This document shows, piece by piece, positions 29,504-39,423 of a DNA stretch of 64,000 bases. The translations under genes and the position numbers were made by a program. The first letter of the stretch is position 1. Each line of letters starts with the position of its first letter. Origin of the DNA: Burkholderiaceae bacterium. Its GTDB lineage: Bacteria > Pseudomonadota > Gammaproteobacteria > Burkholderiales > Burkholderiaceae_C. The stretch covers positions 62,001 to 126,000 of the forward strand of contig JAIRVR010000055.1 of NCBI GenBank assembly GCA_031253795.1, given 5' to 3'. The notes below the pieces were generated by a model, which saw only the letters and a list, made by a program, of their open reading frames with translations, searched no databases and had not been told where the DNA came from.

Positions 29504-30493
29504 ATGAAAGCATTGTTCAAGATCGCAGCGATTGCGCTGGCCGCCGGTGCGGCTGTCGGCGCCCACGCCCAGGACTATCCTGCCGCTGGCAAGACGATCA
29601 CCCTCATCGTGCCGTTCACCGCAGGTGGCCCCACCGACAAGGTGGCCCGCGATCTGGCCGAGTCCATGCGCAAGCAACTGAACAATGCGACCATCGTGGT
29701 GGACAACGCCGACGGCGCCGGCAGCACCATCGGCACGGCCAAGGCTGCGCGCGCCCGTCCTGACGGCTACACCCTGCTGATCAACCACATCGGCATGTCC
29801 ACGATCCCTTCGCTGTACCGCAAGCTGTCGTTCAACGTGCTCAACGACTTCGAGTACGCCGGCATCATCAACGATGTGCCCATGACCGTGATCGGCCGCC
29901 CCTCGCTGCCGGCCAAGAACTTCGCCGAAGTCAAGGACTGGATCGCCAAGAACCAGGGCAAGGTCAACCTGGCCAATGCCGGCATCGGTTCCGCCTCCCA
30001 CCTCTGCGGCCTGATGCTGCAGGCGTCCATGAAGACCGAAATGACGCCCGTTCCCTACAAGGGCGCGGCACCCGCCATCGCCGACCTGATCGGCAATCAG
30101 GTCGACCTGCTGTGCGACCAGACCACCAACACCACGGGCCAGATCACGGCCAAGAAGGTCCAGGCCTATGCCGTGACCACGCCCAAGCGCCTGGCCATGC
30201 CCGCGCTCAAGGACCTGCCGACCCTGGCCGAAGTGGGCGTGCCCGACTTCCAGGTCACCATCTGGCACGGCCTGTACGCGCCCAAGGGCACGCCGGCCGA
30301 TATCGTCAAGAAGGTCAACGAAGCCATGAAGGCCGCGCTCAAGGACCCCGAGTTCATCAAGCGCCAGGAAGCCCTGGGCGCCGTGATTGCCAGCGATGGC
30401 CGCATCGAGCCCGAAGGCCACAAGAAGTTCGTCCAGGCCGAGATCGAAAAATGGGGCAAGGTCATCAAGGCCGCCGGCACCTACGCCGACTGA
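29504..30493 (+). CDS. Bug-family (TctC-like) periplasmic substrate-binding protein
   Basis: AAGKTITLIVPFTAGGPTDKVARDLAESMRKQL, DGAGSTIGTAKAARARPDGYTLL. Confidence 0.92.
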   Translation: MKALFKIAAIALAAGAAVGAHAQDYPAAGKTITLIVPFTAGGPTDKVARDLAESMRKQLNNATIVVDNADGAGSTIGTAKAARARPDGYTLLINHIGMSTIPSLYRKLSFNVLNDFEYAGIINDVPMTVIGRPSLPAKNFAEVKDWIAKNQGKVNLANAGIGSASHLCGLMLQASMKTEMTPVPYKGAAPAIADLIGNQVDLLCDQTTNTTGQITAKKVQAYAVTTPKRLAMPALKDLPTLAEVGVPDFQVTIWHGLYAPKGTPADIVKKVNEAMKAALKDPEFIKRQEALGAVIASDGRIEPEGHKKFVQAEIEKWGKVIKAAGTYAD

Positions 30494-30524
30494 GTCCGGA
30501 CTCCTCCAGTCGAAGGATCGCGTG

Positions 30525-30554
30525 AAAAAGCCCGGCTCCGGCCGGGCTTTTTTT
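30525..30554 (+). terminator. Rho-independent terminator
   Basis: aaaaagcccggc-tccg-gccgggcttttttt downstream of the Bug gene. Confidence 0.85.
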
Positions 30555-30571
30555 CGTCCGGGAGCAGGCCC

Positions 30572-31072
30572 TCAGGGTCCGGGGCCCCGCAAGGCCATGG
30601 ATGCCTGCCAGCCTTCGCGCCGCTGGCGCAGGGTGTACAGATTGCTCTGCGCGTTCTGCGGCCCTTCGTAATAGCCTCCACGGACCAGGCATTCGGTGAG
30701 GCTGGCATTGCAGTGCACCACCTCGGCCCCGAACATCAGGGCAGGCCGCCCGCTGGCACGGTCCACCACGCGTTCGCCGCGCTGGCCCGTATCGCAGGCC
30801 GAGGCCGGTTTGACCAGCACCTGGTGGCGCAGCTCCGCCAGGGTCTGGGCATCGGGGTCCATCAGCGCCCAGCCACGTCCCTGGCCCACGCAATAGGCGG
30901 CGGCCTTCTCGCCCAGGTTGGAGGCGTTGTCGATGAACAGCCTTTCGTAGACCGCGGCGGCCGCGCCCGGGGGGGCGGGAGTCGCCGGCAGGGTCGGCGC
31001 GCTGGTGGAGCAGGCCGACAGCAGGCACAAGGCGGCGAGCCCGGCCAGCGCGTGCGGGAAAGAGGAACGCAT
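30572..31072 (-). CDS. Putative lipoprotein, unknown function
   Basis: Signal peptide with lipobox-like LLSACST; no recognised domain. Confidence 0.65.
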   Translation of the reverse strand: MRSSFPHALAGLAALCLLSACSTSAPTLPATPAPPGAAAAVYERLFIDNASNLGEKAAAYCVGQGRGWALMDPDAQTLAELRHQVLVKPASACDTGQRGERVVDRASGRPALMFGAEVVHCNASLTECLVRGGYYEGPQNAQSNLYTLRQRREGWQASMALRGPGP

Positions 31073-31122
31073 GGAAATCCTTGTTGCGGCGGGCCGCGGC
31101 GCGGCCCGCCCCTGTCTGTGCC

Positions 31123-31455
31123 TTACCAGGTCACGTCGCTGTCTTCGGCCGCACTGCGGCGCAGCATGTCGATCAGCGGCATGGCGCGCTGGCGCAGGCT
31201 GACCGCGTCGGCGGCGCCACCGGCCTCATCGCCGCCGTCGTCCTGCGCACCGTCCTCGGGCTGGGCGCGGCGGCGCGCCTCGTCGTCGGCCACGGCTGCT
31301 TCCAGCGCCGCGATGGCGGCAGGAATCTGTTCGGCCGTGATGATGCCGCTGCCATCGGGCGTCTTGCCGATGATCTCGAGCAGCCGGCGCCCGTTGGACT
31401 CCAGCATGATGACATCGGCCGTGGCCCGGGATTTGAATTTGTAGAGCATCGCCAT
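31123..31455 (-). CDS. DUF1840-family protein
   Basis: MAMLYKFKSRATADVIMLESNGRRLLEIIGKTPDGSGIITAEQIPAAIAALE. Confidence 0.75.
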   Translation of the reverse strand: MAMLYKFKSRATADVIMLESNGRRLLEIIGKTPDGSGIITAEQIPAAIAALEAAVADDEARRRAQPEDGAQDDGGDEAGGAADAVSLRQRAMPLIDMLRRSAAEDSDVTW

Positions 31456-31501
31456 CCTTTCCGTGGCCGGCGGCGGACCGCTTCGCGGCGGCTGTCGCCG
31501 C

Positions 31502-32773
31502 TCAGGATCCACCCCGGTACATGTATTCGCGGTTGAAAGCATAGCCGGACTGGGCACCCACCATGGGTCCTGAGCGCATTTGCCCGTCGGGGCGTATGCA
31601 CAGGATCTGATGCAGTGCCGTCCAGCCGCGCTCGAAGCCCATGGCGCACCCCGCCAGATAGAGCCGGTAGGCCCTGAGCACCTTGGCGGCGCCATCGGCA
31701 TCGATGTGCCGCTCCAGTATGCGCTGGGCCTCGGGCAGCCGGTTCTCCAGAGCGTCGGACCAATTCCACAGAGTGCGTGCGTAATGGGGACGCAGATTCT
31801 CCGTGTCCACCATCTCCAGACCGCTCTTGCCCGCATCGTGCAGCACACGGCTGATGTGCATGAGCTCGCCGCCCGGGAAGATGTAGCGGTCGATGAAGTC
31901 CCCCATGCCGGCGCCGACCTGGGTGTTGTCCACCCCGCCGGCCGTGATGCCATGGATCAGGGCCTGGCCGCCGGGCCGCAGCAGCTGGTGTACGGTCTCG
32001 AAGTACTCGGGCAGTTTGGCCTGGCCCACATGCTCGAACATGCCCACCGAGGCGATCTTGTCGAAGGGCTGGTCCTTGGGCAGCTGGCGGTAGTCGAGCA
32101 GCTGCATGTCCACGCGCCCTTCCAGGCCCTTGTCGCGGATGAGCTGCTGCACATGGCGGTGCTGGTTGTGCGACAGCGTGATGCCCGTGGCATGCACGCC
32201 ATGGTGCTCGGCGGCCCACAGCAGCAACCCTCCCCAACCTGCGCCGATGTCCAGAAAGCGCTCGCCGGGCTTGAGGTCCAGCTTGCGGCAGATGTGCTCG
32301 AGCTTGGCCTCCTGGGCCTCGGCCAGGCCCATCTGCGGATCACGGAAGTAGGCGCAGGAATAGACGCGGCGCGGATCCAGCCACAGCCCGTAGAAGTCGT
32401 CGGAAATGTCGTAGTGGAACTGGATCTGCTGTGCATCGCGCGCCAGCGTGTGCGCTGCCATGGAACGCATGCGCGCCATGGCCTGCACCCACCAGCGCGA
32501 GGTGCCGCGCACAGGGTCGGCCTGCAGCAGGCTGGCCGCCGCACCCATCACGTCGCGCATGTGCCCTTCCACGAGCACCTGGCCCTCGACGACGGCACTG
32601 CCCAGGGTGCCGATCTGCCCGGCCGCGAGATTGGCCATGGCCGCGAGCGACTGGAAATGCAGCACGACCGGGGCATCCGCAGGACCGGCGCGCTTGCCCG
32701 AGGGCAGGACCACGGCCACGGAAACGGGAAGAGACGCCAGCCGCGCCTCGATGGAGCTCAGCACTTGTGTCAT
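31502..32773 (-). CDS. cfa: Cyclopropane-fatty-acyl-phospholipid synthase family SAM methyltransferase
   Basis: HYDISDDFYGLWLDPRRVYSCAYF, LDIGAGWGGLLLWAAEHHGVHATGITLS, FDKIASVGMFEHVGQAKLPEYF. Confidence 0.92.
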   Translation of the reverse strand: MTQVLSSIEARLASLPVSVAVVLPSGKRAGPADAPVVLHFQSLAAMANLAAGQIGTLGSAVVEGQVLVEGHMRDVMGAAASLLQADPVRGTSRWWVQAMARMRSMAAHTLARDAQQIQFHYDISDDFYGLWLDPRRVYSCAYFRDPQMGLAEAQEAKLEHICRKLDLKPGERFLDIGAGWGGLLLWAAEHHGVHATGITLSHNQHRHVQQLIRDKGLEGRVDMQLLDYRQLPKDQPFDKIASVGMFEHVGQAKLPEYFETVHQLLRPGGQALIHGITAGGVDNTQVGAGMGDFIDRYIFPGGELMHISRVLHDAGKSGLEMVDTENLRPHYARTLWNWSDALENRLPEAQRILERHIDADGAAKVLRAYRLYLAGCAMGFERGWTALHQILCIRPDGQMRSGPMVGAQSGYAFNREYMYRGGS

Positions 32774-32861
32774 GGCTGTCCATTCTTGACAGCATCCCGC
32801 ACTGCGTCAACCGCCTGTGTGACGAGTGCGCAGCCGACTGGAGCCCACCCTGCGCAGCCGC

Positions 32862-33470
32862 TCAGGCGATCAGTTTCTGGTAGGCCACGCGCGTTGCCGG
32901 CGACACGGAAGCAAGCACTTGCTCATGGGGGGTTTTGTGGCGTGCCACCAGGCGTACCGAGGCAATGGCGCGGGACTTGCAATACCAGTGGCAGGTGTAC
33001 TGCATGAGCAACAGTTCGGCCGTCATCATGAAGGCGCGAGCCCGGCGTTCCTCCTCGCTGGCGCTGTCGCACACGCGCACGGAGGCAATGCCTCGCGCAT
33101 GCAGCTGCATGGCCTCGCGCATGTCGAAGCCGGCCTGGGGGAACCAGCGGTCCAGGTAAGGCAGGGCCAGGGGCAAGGTGCTCACACGCGTGAGCTCGGG
33201 CTCGGCCTGGGCGAACTCCTTGGCGAAGCGCTGCAGCTGCTCGACCAGGCTGGCCTCGGTGTTGTCCAGCACGGTCCAGACCTGGGCCCGGCGCTGCCCG
33301 TCGGTCTCGCCCAGGGCGCGCATATAGCCTTCGATCAGGCCGCCCATGAGCTTCTCGATCTGGAAACGGCCCAGGTACTGGGCCAGCAGCACGGTATGGC
33401 GGCGCTGCTGCTGGGCCTTGAGCAGGTAGATTCCGGTGAAGACAATGATTGCCAGCGTGAAGATGTCCAT
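32862..33470 (-). CDS. Conserved protein with N-terminal TM segment, unknown function
   Basis: MDIFTLAIIVFTGIYLLKAQQQRRHTVLLAQYLGRFQIEKLMGG...; C-terminal part of a longer open frame. Confidence 0.65.
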   Translation of the reverse strand: MDIFTLAIIVFTGIYLLKAQQQRRHTVLLAQYLGRFQIEKLMGGLIEGYMRALGETDGQRRAQVWTVLDNTEASLVEQLQRFAKEFAQAEPELTRVSTLPLALPYLDRWFPQAGFDMREAMQLHARGIASVRVCDSASEEERRARAFMMTAELLLMQYTCHWYCKSRAIASVRLVARHKTPHEQVLASVSPATRVAYQKLIA

Positions 33471-33491
33471 GAAACAGCGAAGGAGGCTCGG

Positions 33492-34787
33492 GTGCGTGAA
33501 ACCACGAGTGTAGTCAGGCGCGCCTTGTCCGCGTTTTTGCCGGTCATCACCCTGGCGCTGGCGGGCTGCGCCTCCACGGGCGCGGGCGACGGCCTGGGCT
33601 ACTACTGGCAAAGCCTGCGCGGCCAGTGGCACATCCTCCAGGCCAGCCGCCCCATCGACGTCTGGCTGCAAGACGAAGGCCTGCCCCCGGCCCTGCGCCA
33701 GCGCCTGGAGGGCGCGCAGCGCATGCGGGCCTTTGCCAGCGAAACTCTGGGCCTGCCCGACAACGCCAGCTACCGCCGCTATGCCGATCTGGGCCGGCCT
33801 TTCGCCGTATGGAACGTGGTCGCCGCACCACACGACAGCCTGGAGTTGCAGCGCTGGTGCTTTCCTGTGGCCGGCTGCGTGGGCTATCGCGGCTACTTCG
33901 CCGAAGCCGATGCCCGCACCCAGGCCACCAGGCTCCAGGGCCAGGGCCAGGGCCTGGAAGTCAGCGTCTACGGCGTGCCCGCGTATTCCACGCTGGGCTA
34001 TCTGAACTGGCTGGGCGGCGACCCCCTGCTCAACACCTTCGTCACCTGGGGTGAAGGGGAGTTCGCCGGCCTGCTGTTCCACGAACTGGCGCACCAGGTG
34101 GTCTACGTGGCGGGGGACACGGCGTTCAACGAGTCCTTTGCGACCACGGTGGAACGCCTGGGCACCCAGCACTGGCTGGCCCTGGACGCCTCCACCGCCG
34201 CGCGCACGCGCTGGGATGCCGGTCAGTTGCGCCGCAATCAGTGGCGCGCGCTGACCGGTCGCACGCGGCAGGCCCTGCAGCAGCTGTATCAGGCGCATGG
34301 CCAGGACGGCGCCACGGCGGACGGTCCGGACCTGGAGGTGGCCAAGGCGGCCATCTATGGCCAGCTGCGCGCCGACTACGCCGTGTTGCGCGCGCAGTGG
34401 CAGGCCCAGGACGGCCCCCTGCTCACCACCGAAGCCCTGCGCGAGCTCCACGCGCGCAACCAGTCACGGCTTGACCAGTGGGTGATCGAGGCCAACAACG
34501 CCAGCTTCGGCGCCCTGGCGGCCTACGACGACTGGGTGCCAGCCTTCACCGCGCTATGGCAGGAGCAGCAACGCGAAGCCAGCGCTGCGGGCCAGCCAGC
34601 CGAAATCCAGGTCTGGCAGCGCTTTTATGCCGAGGTCCGGCACTGGGCCGCCCTGCCGGCCGAGCAGCGCACGGCCCGGTTGTGCGAGCGCATGCCGGCC
34701 CATGCGCCGCTGCCGCCGGCCTGCACCCCCCATCAGGGCAGCGCGTCGGCATCGGCGTCGGAAAATACCTCGCGCCTGGGCAGCTGA
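33492..34787 (+). CDS. Predicted aminopeptidase (COG4324-like zinc peptidase), lipoprotein signal
   Basis: GTG start preceded by GAAGGAGG; lipobox LALAGC; HELAHQVVYVAGDTAFNESFATTVE. Confidence 0.82.
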   Translation: MRETTSVVRRALSAFLPVITLALAGCASTGAGDGLGYYWQSLRGQWHILQASRPIDVWLQDEGLPPALRQRLEGAQRMRAFASETLGLPDNASYRRYADLGRPFAVWNVVAAPHDSLELQRWCFPVAGCVGYRGYFAEADARTQATRLQGQGQGLEVSVYGVPAYSTLGYLNWLGGDPLLNTFVTWGEGEFAGLLFHELAHQVVYVAGDTAFNESFATTVERLGTQHWLALDASTAARTRWDAGQLRRNQWRALTGRTRQALQQLYQAHGQDGATADGPDLEVAKAAIYGQLRADYAVLRAQWQAQDGPLLTTEALRELHARNQSRLDQWVIEANNASFGALAAYDDWVPAFTALWQEQQREASAAGQPAEIQVWQRFYAEVRHWAALPAEQRTARLCERMPAHAPLPPACTPHQGSASASASENTSRLGS

Positions 34788-36175
34788 ATGCGCGCCAGAA
34801 GCCCGCGGCCCTGGCCTGGCACGGGAGATTGCAGCTCCAGGTGGCCGCCATGCTGGGCCACGATCATGGAAACGATGGACAGGCCCAGGCCATAGCCCGG
34901 CGGCTCCGGTTCCGAGGCGCCATGCAGGGGTGCAAGCAGGCCGTCCACATGGCGCACATGGCGTTCACGCGCACTGACCAGGTCGGCACGGGCCATGCCG
35001 GGGCCGTCGTCGCGCACCTGGACCACATGGCTGTCGCACACTTCGAGCACCACCTCGGCTCCGCCGCTGTAGCGCAGCGCGTTCTCCACCAGGTTGCGCA
35101 AGGCGATGGCCAGGGTGTCCACATCGCCGGACACGGACTGGCAGGGCTGCTCGGGCAGCACCACATCCAGCCGCAACTGGGAGGCCTGGGACTGTTGCCA
35201 GAACTCGGCAGCCACCGTGCTGGCCAGCGCGTCCAGGCGCACGTCGTCCTGGGCCAGAGCCGATCCCGAGGCCGCGCGCGACAGCTGCAACAGCTTTTCC
35301 GTGCGCTGGCGCAACCGCTCCAGTGCCTCGTGGGCCGCGCGCACGTCGGCGTTGTCCACGCCCGTGTCCAGCGCCGTGCGCAGGCGCAGCGTGGCCACGG
35401 CCAGCGGAGTGCGCAGCTCATGGGCCGCGTTGGCGGCCACCGAGCGCTCCGTCTGCAGCGCATAGGACAGGCGCTGCATCAAGTGGTTGATGCCCCGGCC
35501 CAGCCGCCACAGCTCGCGCGGCATGGGCAGCAGGTCCAATGCCTCCAGGTTGGTGCCGCCGCGCTCGCTCAGCTGCAGCTGCATGTCGCGCAGCACACGC
35601 AGGCGCCGGCGCGCCGTCACGCGCAGCGCCCAGCCCATGAGGGCCAGCATCACCAGCATGACGGACACCAGGGTGAGCAAGGCCCGCTGCAGGGCCTGCC
35701 TGCGTTCGACCAGGGGGTCGGCCAGCGTCAGAAACACGGACTGCCGCGGATGGGCCACCACATACATGCGCCAGCCCTGGCGTTCGTAAAAGCCCTCGCG
35801 CATGGGAACGGGAAAAGCCTCGACCGGCGCAGCCTGGGTGCGCAGCAGCACGTCGCCGTACTGGTTCTGCAGCTGGTAGACAAGATCTTCGCCGCCGTCG
35901 TCCGTGTCGCCACGCATCTGGGCCATATGGGGCCGCTGAACGCCGTCCTCCGAATGGTCCTGCTGTTCGAGCTGGTGGACGGCCACTTCGAGCAGGCGGT
36001 GGGCGCTGTCCATCATTTCCTGGTCGAAATTGCGGTGCACGATGTGACTGACATACCAGGCCAGGGCCAGCACGCAGACCAGCCAGACGGCGGCGAGCGC
36101 CAGCGTCAGGTCGCGGGCCAGCTGGTCGGCCAGCCGCGGTGGCAGCACGGGGCCGCGTCGCCAGCGGTCAGCCAT
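34733..36175 (-). CDS. Two-component sensor histidine kinase
   Basis: AANAAHELRTPLAVATLRLRTAL (H box), NLVENALRYSGGAEVVLEV (N box), VRDDGPGMARADL, GYGLGLSIVSMIVAQHGG. Confidence 0.9.
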   Translation of the reverse strand: MADRWRRGPVLPPRLADQLARDLTLALAAVWLVCVLALAWYVSHIVHRNFDQEMMDSAHRLLEVAVHQLEQQDHSEDGVQRPHMAQMRGDTDDGGEDLVYQLQNQYGDVLLRTQAAPVEAFPVPMREGFYERQGWRMYVVAHPRQSVFLTLADPLVERRQALQRALLTLVSVMLVMLALMGWALRVTARRRLRVLRDMQLQLSERGGTNLEALDLLPMPRELWRLGRGINHLMQRLSYALQTERSVAANAAHELRTPLAVATLRLRTALDTGVDNADVRAAHEALERLRQRTEKLLQLSRAASGSALAQDDVRLDALASTVAAEFWQQSQASQLRLDVVLPEQPCQSVSGDVDTLAIALRNLVENALRYSGGAEVVLEVCDSHVVQVRDDGPGMARADLVSARERHVRHVDGLLAPLHGASEPEPPGYGLGLSIVSMIVAQHGGHLELQSPVPGQGRGLLARIQLPRREVFSDADADALP

Positions 36176-36842
36176 GCTCGGTCACCAGCCGGTAGCCCGT
36201 GCCACGCACGGTCAGGATGCGGTCGCGGCCCAGCTTGCGGCGCAGCCGGCTGATGAAGACCTCGAGCGTATTGCTGTCGGCTTCGGCGTCGAAACCGTAC
36301 AGCGCATCCAGCAGGTGTTCGCGCGCATGCACGCGCCCCGGCTGGGCCGTGAGCACGCGCAGCAGTGCCCACTCCTTGGGCGTGAGCAGCAAAGTGCGGC
36401 CCGCATCGCGCACCATTTCACGGGCGAGGTCGATCTCCAGGGTACCCAGGCGCAGCACGGCATCCTGCCCGGCCTGCATGCCGCCGCCACGCCGGCTGAT
36501 GGCGCGCAGCCGCGCCAGCAGCTCCTCCGGGTCATAGGGTTTGACCAGATAGTCGTCGGCGCCCGCGTCGAGCCCACGGATACGGTCGCTGACCTGGTCG
36601 CGTGCCGTCAGCACGATGGTCACGGGGGGCTGCTCCAGGCGGCGCAGCGTCGGCAGCAGGGCCAGGCCATCGCCATCGGCCAGGTGCAGGTCCAGCAGCA
36701 CGGCCGCATAGCGGGCACTCGCCAGGCAGGTGCGGGCCCGCGACAGCGAGGGCACGCTGTCGATCAGAAAGGATTTGGAACGCAGATAGCCACTGACCGC
36801 CTGGGCCAGGGCCTCGTCGTCTTCGACCAGCAGGATTCGCAT
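36168..36842 (-). CDS. OmpR/PhoB-family response regulator (PmrA/QseB-like)
   Basis: MRILLVEDDEALAQAVSGYL, AVLLDLHLADGDGLALL, GADDYLVKPYDPEELLARL, winged-helix C-terminus SNTLEVFISRLRRKLGRDRILTVRGTGYRL. Confidence 0.92.
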   Translation of the reverse strand: MRILLVEDDEALAQAVSGYLRSKSFLIDSVPSLSRARTCLASARYAAVLLDLHLADGDGLALLPTLRRLEQPPVTIVLTARDQVSDRIRGLDAGADDYLVKPYDPEELLARLRAISRRGGGMQAGQDAVLRLGTLEIDLAREMVRDAGRTLLLTPKEWALLRVLTAQPGRVHAREHLLDALYGFDAEADSNTLEVFISRLRRKLGRDRILTVRGTGYRLVTEHG

Positions 36843-37099
36843 GGGAAAGGGGCAATGGGCGCGGCACAGCCCATCTGAATGCAGACTGCTCGCAGGGATT
36901 GGATGATATGGGCTTCTCAATTCTAGGCGGGAGCACGCCTCGGAATGCCTGCTCCCGGCCGGGCCTGTGCCGCAGCCCCCGAAGACCGCCGGCAGCCTCG
37001 CCATTGTGGCCAAAGGCTTCGGCTTCCACCTGATCAAGGCGAACTGCCGCCGGATATCGCCAGGCGCCCTATCTGCCTGCCGCGGCCGATTCAACCTGA

Positions 37100-37132
37100 A
37101 TGCAATATGAACGCAATATTCAGGCAATCTTA
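37100..37132 (+). promoter_or_regulatory. Three tandem 11-bp direct repeats, putative response-regulator binding site
   Basis: ATGCAATATGA / ACGCAATATTC / AGGCAATCTTA with GCAAT at 37102, 37113 and 37124; overlaps inverted repeat CCTGAAT...ATTCAGG (37095-37124). Confidence 0.6.
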
Positions 37133-37157
37133 AGCTGCCAAATCTAGGCTGGCGCCC

Positions 37158-38903
37158 ATGTCAGAACGACCGTTCGCGGCCCCGCGCCTTGCCCGTCCCA
37201 ACTCCTCCGATCAGCCTGCCGACAGGATCACGCCCTCGGGCGCCCTGGCCCTGCTGCGCCATGGCTGGAGCGCCCCGCGTTCGGCGCAATCCGTAGTCCT
37301 GCTGCTGTCGCTGTGGCTGCTGGCCACCACGAACTGGGCGCTGTGGCTGCGCCTGCCCCACCTGGAAGGCTATGACGGCAGCCTGACCGCGCTCACGCTG
37401 CGCCTGCTGCCCCTGGGGCTGGGCGGCATCCTGATGCTGCTGTCGCTGACGGCATGGCCACGCGGCATGAAGCCGCTGTGGATCGCCCTGCTGGTGGTTG
37501 CCGGCTGCGCCCAGTATTTCATGATCGCCTACGGCACGGTCATGGACAGCGGCATGGTGGGCAACATCATGCAGACCGATTGGCGCGAGAGCAGCGACCT
37601 GTTCAACCCCAAGCTGCTGGTGCAGCTGCTGCTGGTCGCCGGCCTGCCCACGGTCTGGCTGGTGCAGCTGCCCATCATCCGCCCGCGCCGCACCATGCAG
37701 ACCATGCTGCGCACCGTGGCCCTGCTGGCGGCCGCATTGCTGCTGCTCGCGATTTCGGTGTTTGCCTCCTACCGGGAGCTGGCGCCCGTGGTGCGCAACA
37801 ACCTGTGGATGCGCCACATGCTCAACCCCGTCAGCCCCGTGCTGGCCACGCTGGACGCTGCGCTCAAGCCCATTTTGCGGCCCAATCGCCCCTTTGCCAG
37901 CATCGCCGCCGGCGCCACGCTGGGCGCCACCTATGCCGCCGAGCGCAAGCCCCCGCTCTTCGTGATCGTGGTCGGAGAAACGGCGCGCGCCGCCAACTGG
38001 GGCCTGAACGGCTATGGCCGCGACACCACGCCCGAACTGGCCAGGCGCAAGGTCCTGAACTGGAGCAATGTCACGTCCTGCGGCACCAGCACGCGCGAAT
38101 CCGTGCCCTGCATGTTCTCCCACCTGGGCCGTGCGGGCTTCTACAAAAGCAAGGTGGACTACGACAACCTGGTGGACGTGCTGTACAACGCAGGCCTGGC
38201 CGTGCTGTGGCTGGACAACCAGGCCGGCTGCAAGGGCGTGTGCGAACGCATTCCCAACGCCAGCACGGCGGACCGGCTGGACACGGCGGAAGGCAAGGCC
38301 CTGTGCTCGAGCGACGGTGAATGCCTGGACGGCATCATGCTCAGCGGCCTGGACAAACGCATCGCCGCCCTGCCCGCCGATCGCCGCGAACGCGGCGTGG
38401 TCCTGGTCATGCATGAAATGGGCAGCCACGGGCCGGCCTATTACAAGCGCTCCACCCCCGAGACCAAGGTCTTCCAGCCCGAGTGCCTGACCAACGCCCT
38501 GTCCAGCTGCACGCGCGAGCAGGTGGTCAACGTCTACGACAACTCCATACGCTACAACGACCATTTCCTGTCGCAGACCATCGACTGGCTGGCCGGCCAG
38601 CAATCGCACTACCAGACGGCCATGCTCTACATGTCCGACCATGGCGAGTCCCTGGGCGAGATGGGCATCTACCTGCACGGCATGCCCTATGCCATGGCGC
38701 CCGACGAGCAAAAGCACATTCCCATGGTCGCCTGGCTGGGCAATCTGGGCGACCGCACGCGTGTGTCCGAAACCTGCCTGCGCGGCCAGCTCGACCAGCC
38801 GCTGTCGCACGACAACCTCTACCACACGACCCTGGGCCTGCTCGACGTGGTCAGCCCCACCTACCAGAAATCGCAGGATGCCTTCGCGGCCTGCCGCAGC
38901 TGA
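37158..38903 (+). CDS. eptA: Phosphoethanolamine--lipid A transferase (EptA/MCR-like sulfatase fold)
   Basis: FVIVVGETARAANWGLNGYGRDTTPELARRKVLNWSNVTSCGTSTRESVPCMFSHLGR, LDNQAGCKGVCERIP, MHEMGSHGPAYYKR, YMSDHGESLGEMGIYLHGMPYA. Confidence 0.93.
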   Translation: MSERPFAAPRLARPNSSDQPADRITPSGALALLRHGWSAPRSAQSVVLLLSLWLLATTNWALWLRLPHLEGYDGSLTALTLRLLPLGLGGILMLLSLTAWPRGMKPLWIALLVVAGCAQYFMIAYGTVMDSGMVGNIMQTDWRESSDLFNPKLLVQLLLVAGLPTVWLVQLPIIRPRRTMQTMLRTVALLAAALLLLAISVFASYRELAPVVRNNLWMRHMLNPVSPVLATLDAALKPILRPNRPFASIAAGATLGATYAAERKPPLFVIVVGETARAANWGLNGYGRDTTPELARRKVLNWSNVTSCGTSTRESVPCMFSHLGRAGFYKSKVDYDNLVDVLYNAGLAVLWLDNQAGCKGVCERIPNASTADRLDTAEGKALCSSDGECLDGIMLSGLDKRIAALPADRRERGVVLVMHEMGSHGPAYYKRSTPETKVFQPECLTNALSSCTREQVVNVYDNSIRYNDHFLSQTIDWLAGQQSHYQTAMLYMSDHGESLGEMGIYLHGMPYAMAPDEQKHIPMVAWLGNLGDRTRVSETCLRGQLDQPLSHDNLYHTTLGLLDVVSPTYQKSQDAFAACRS

Positions 38904-38925
38904 GCTGCGGGGCGCACCGGGGTGA

Positions 38926-39423
38926 TCAGGGCCGTTTCCAGAAACCCTGGTGCAGGGCCAGCATCTCGTCGCGCAGGGCCGGCACCGGGCCCATGACCTG
39001 CACGGCGCGCTGGCCGCGCGCGAACACTTCGCGGCAGGGCAGGGACAGCGTGGGGTTGTCGGCATGGTCACCGGTCAGCGCCAGCAGCTCGGTCTCCTCG
39101 GCGCCGTAGAGAACCCGGCCGATGCCCGCCCAGTAGATGGTGCCCGCGCACATGGCGCAGGGCTCGAACGTGGTCACCAGGGTACAGCGGGCCAGGTAGG
39201 CGCCAGGGTAGTTGGCGGCCGCCGTGCGCGCCAGCGTGGACTCCGCGTGGTTGACGGTGTCGATATTGCCCTGCTCGGCCAGCACGGTCTCGCCATCGGG
39301 TGCCACCAGCAGCGCGCCGAAGGGGTGGCGGCCCATGGACAGGGCGCGCCCGGCCACGGCCGCGGCGCGCCGCAGCAGCAGCGCGGCCTGGTCGGGGGAC
39401 AGTGCCTGCATGGCCGACCTCAT
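38926..39423 (-). CDS. CDA-fold nucleoside/nucleobase deaminase
   Basis: HPFGALLVAPDG, NHAESTLAR, TTFEPCAMCAGTIYWAGIGRVLYGAEE (HAE...PCxxC zinc motif). Confidence 0.88.
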   Translation of the reverse strand: MRSAMQALSPDQAALLLRRAAAVAGRALSMGRHPFGALLVAPDGETVLAEQGNIDTVNHAESTLARTAAANYPGAYLARCTLVTTFEPCAMCAGTIYWAGIGRVLYGAEETELLALTGDHADNPTLSLPCREVFARGQRAVQVMGPVPALRDEMLALHQGFWKRP

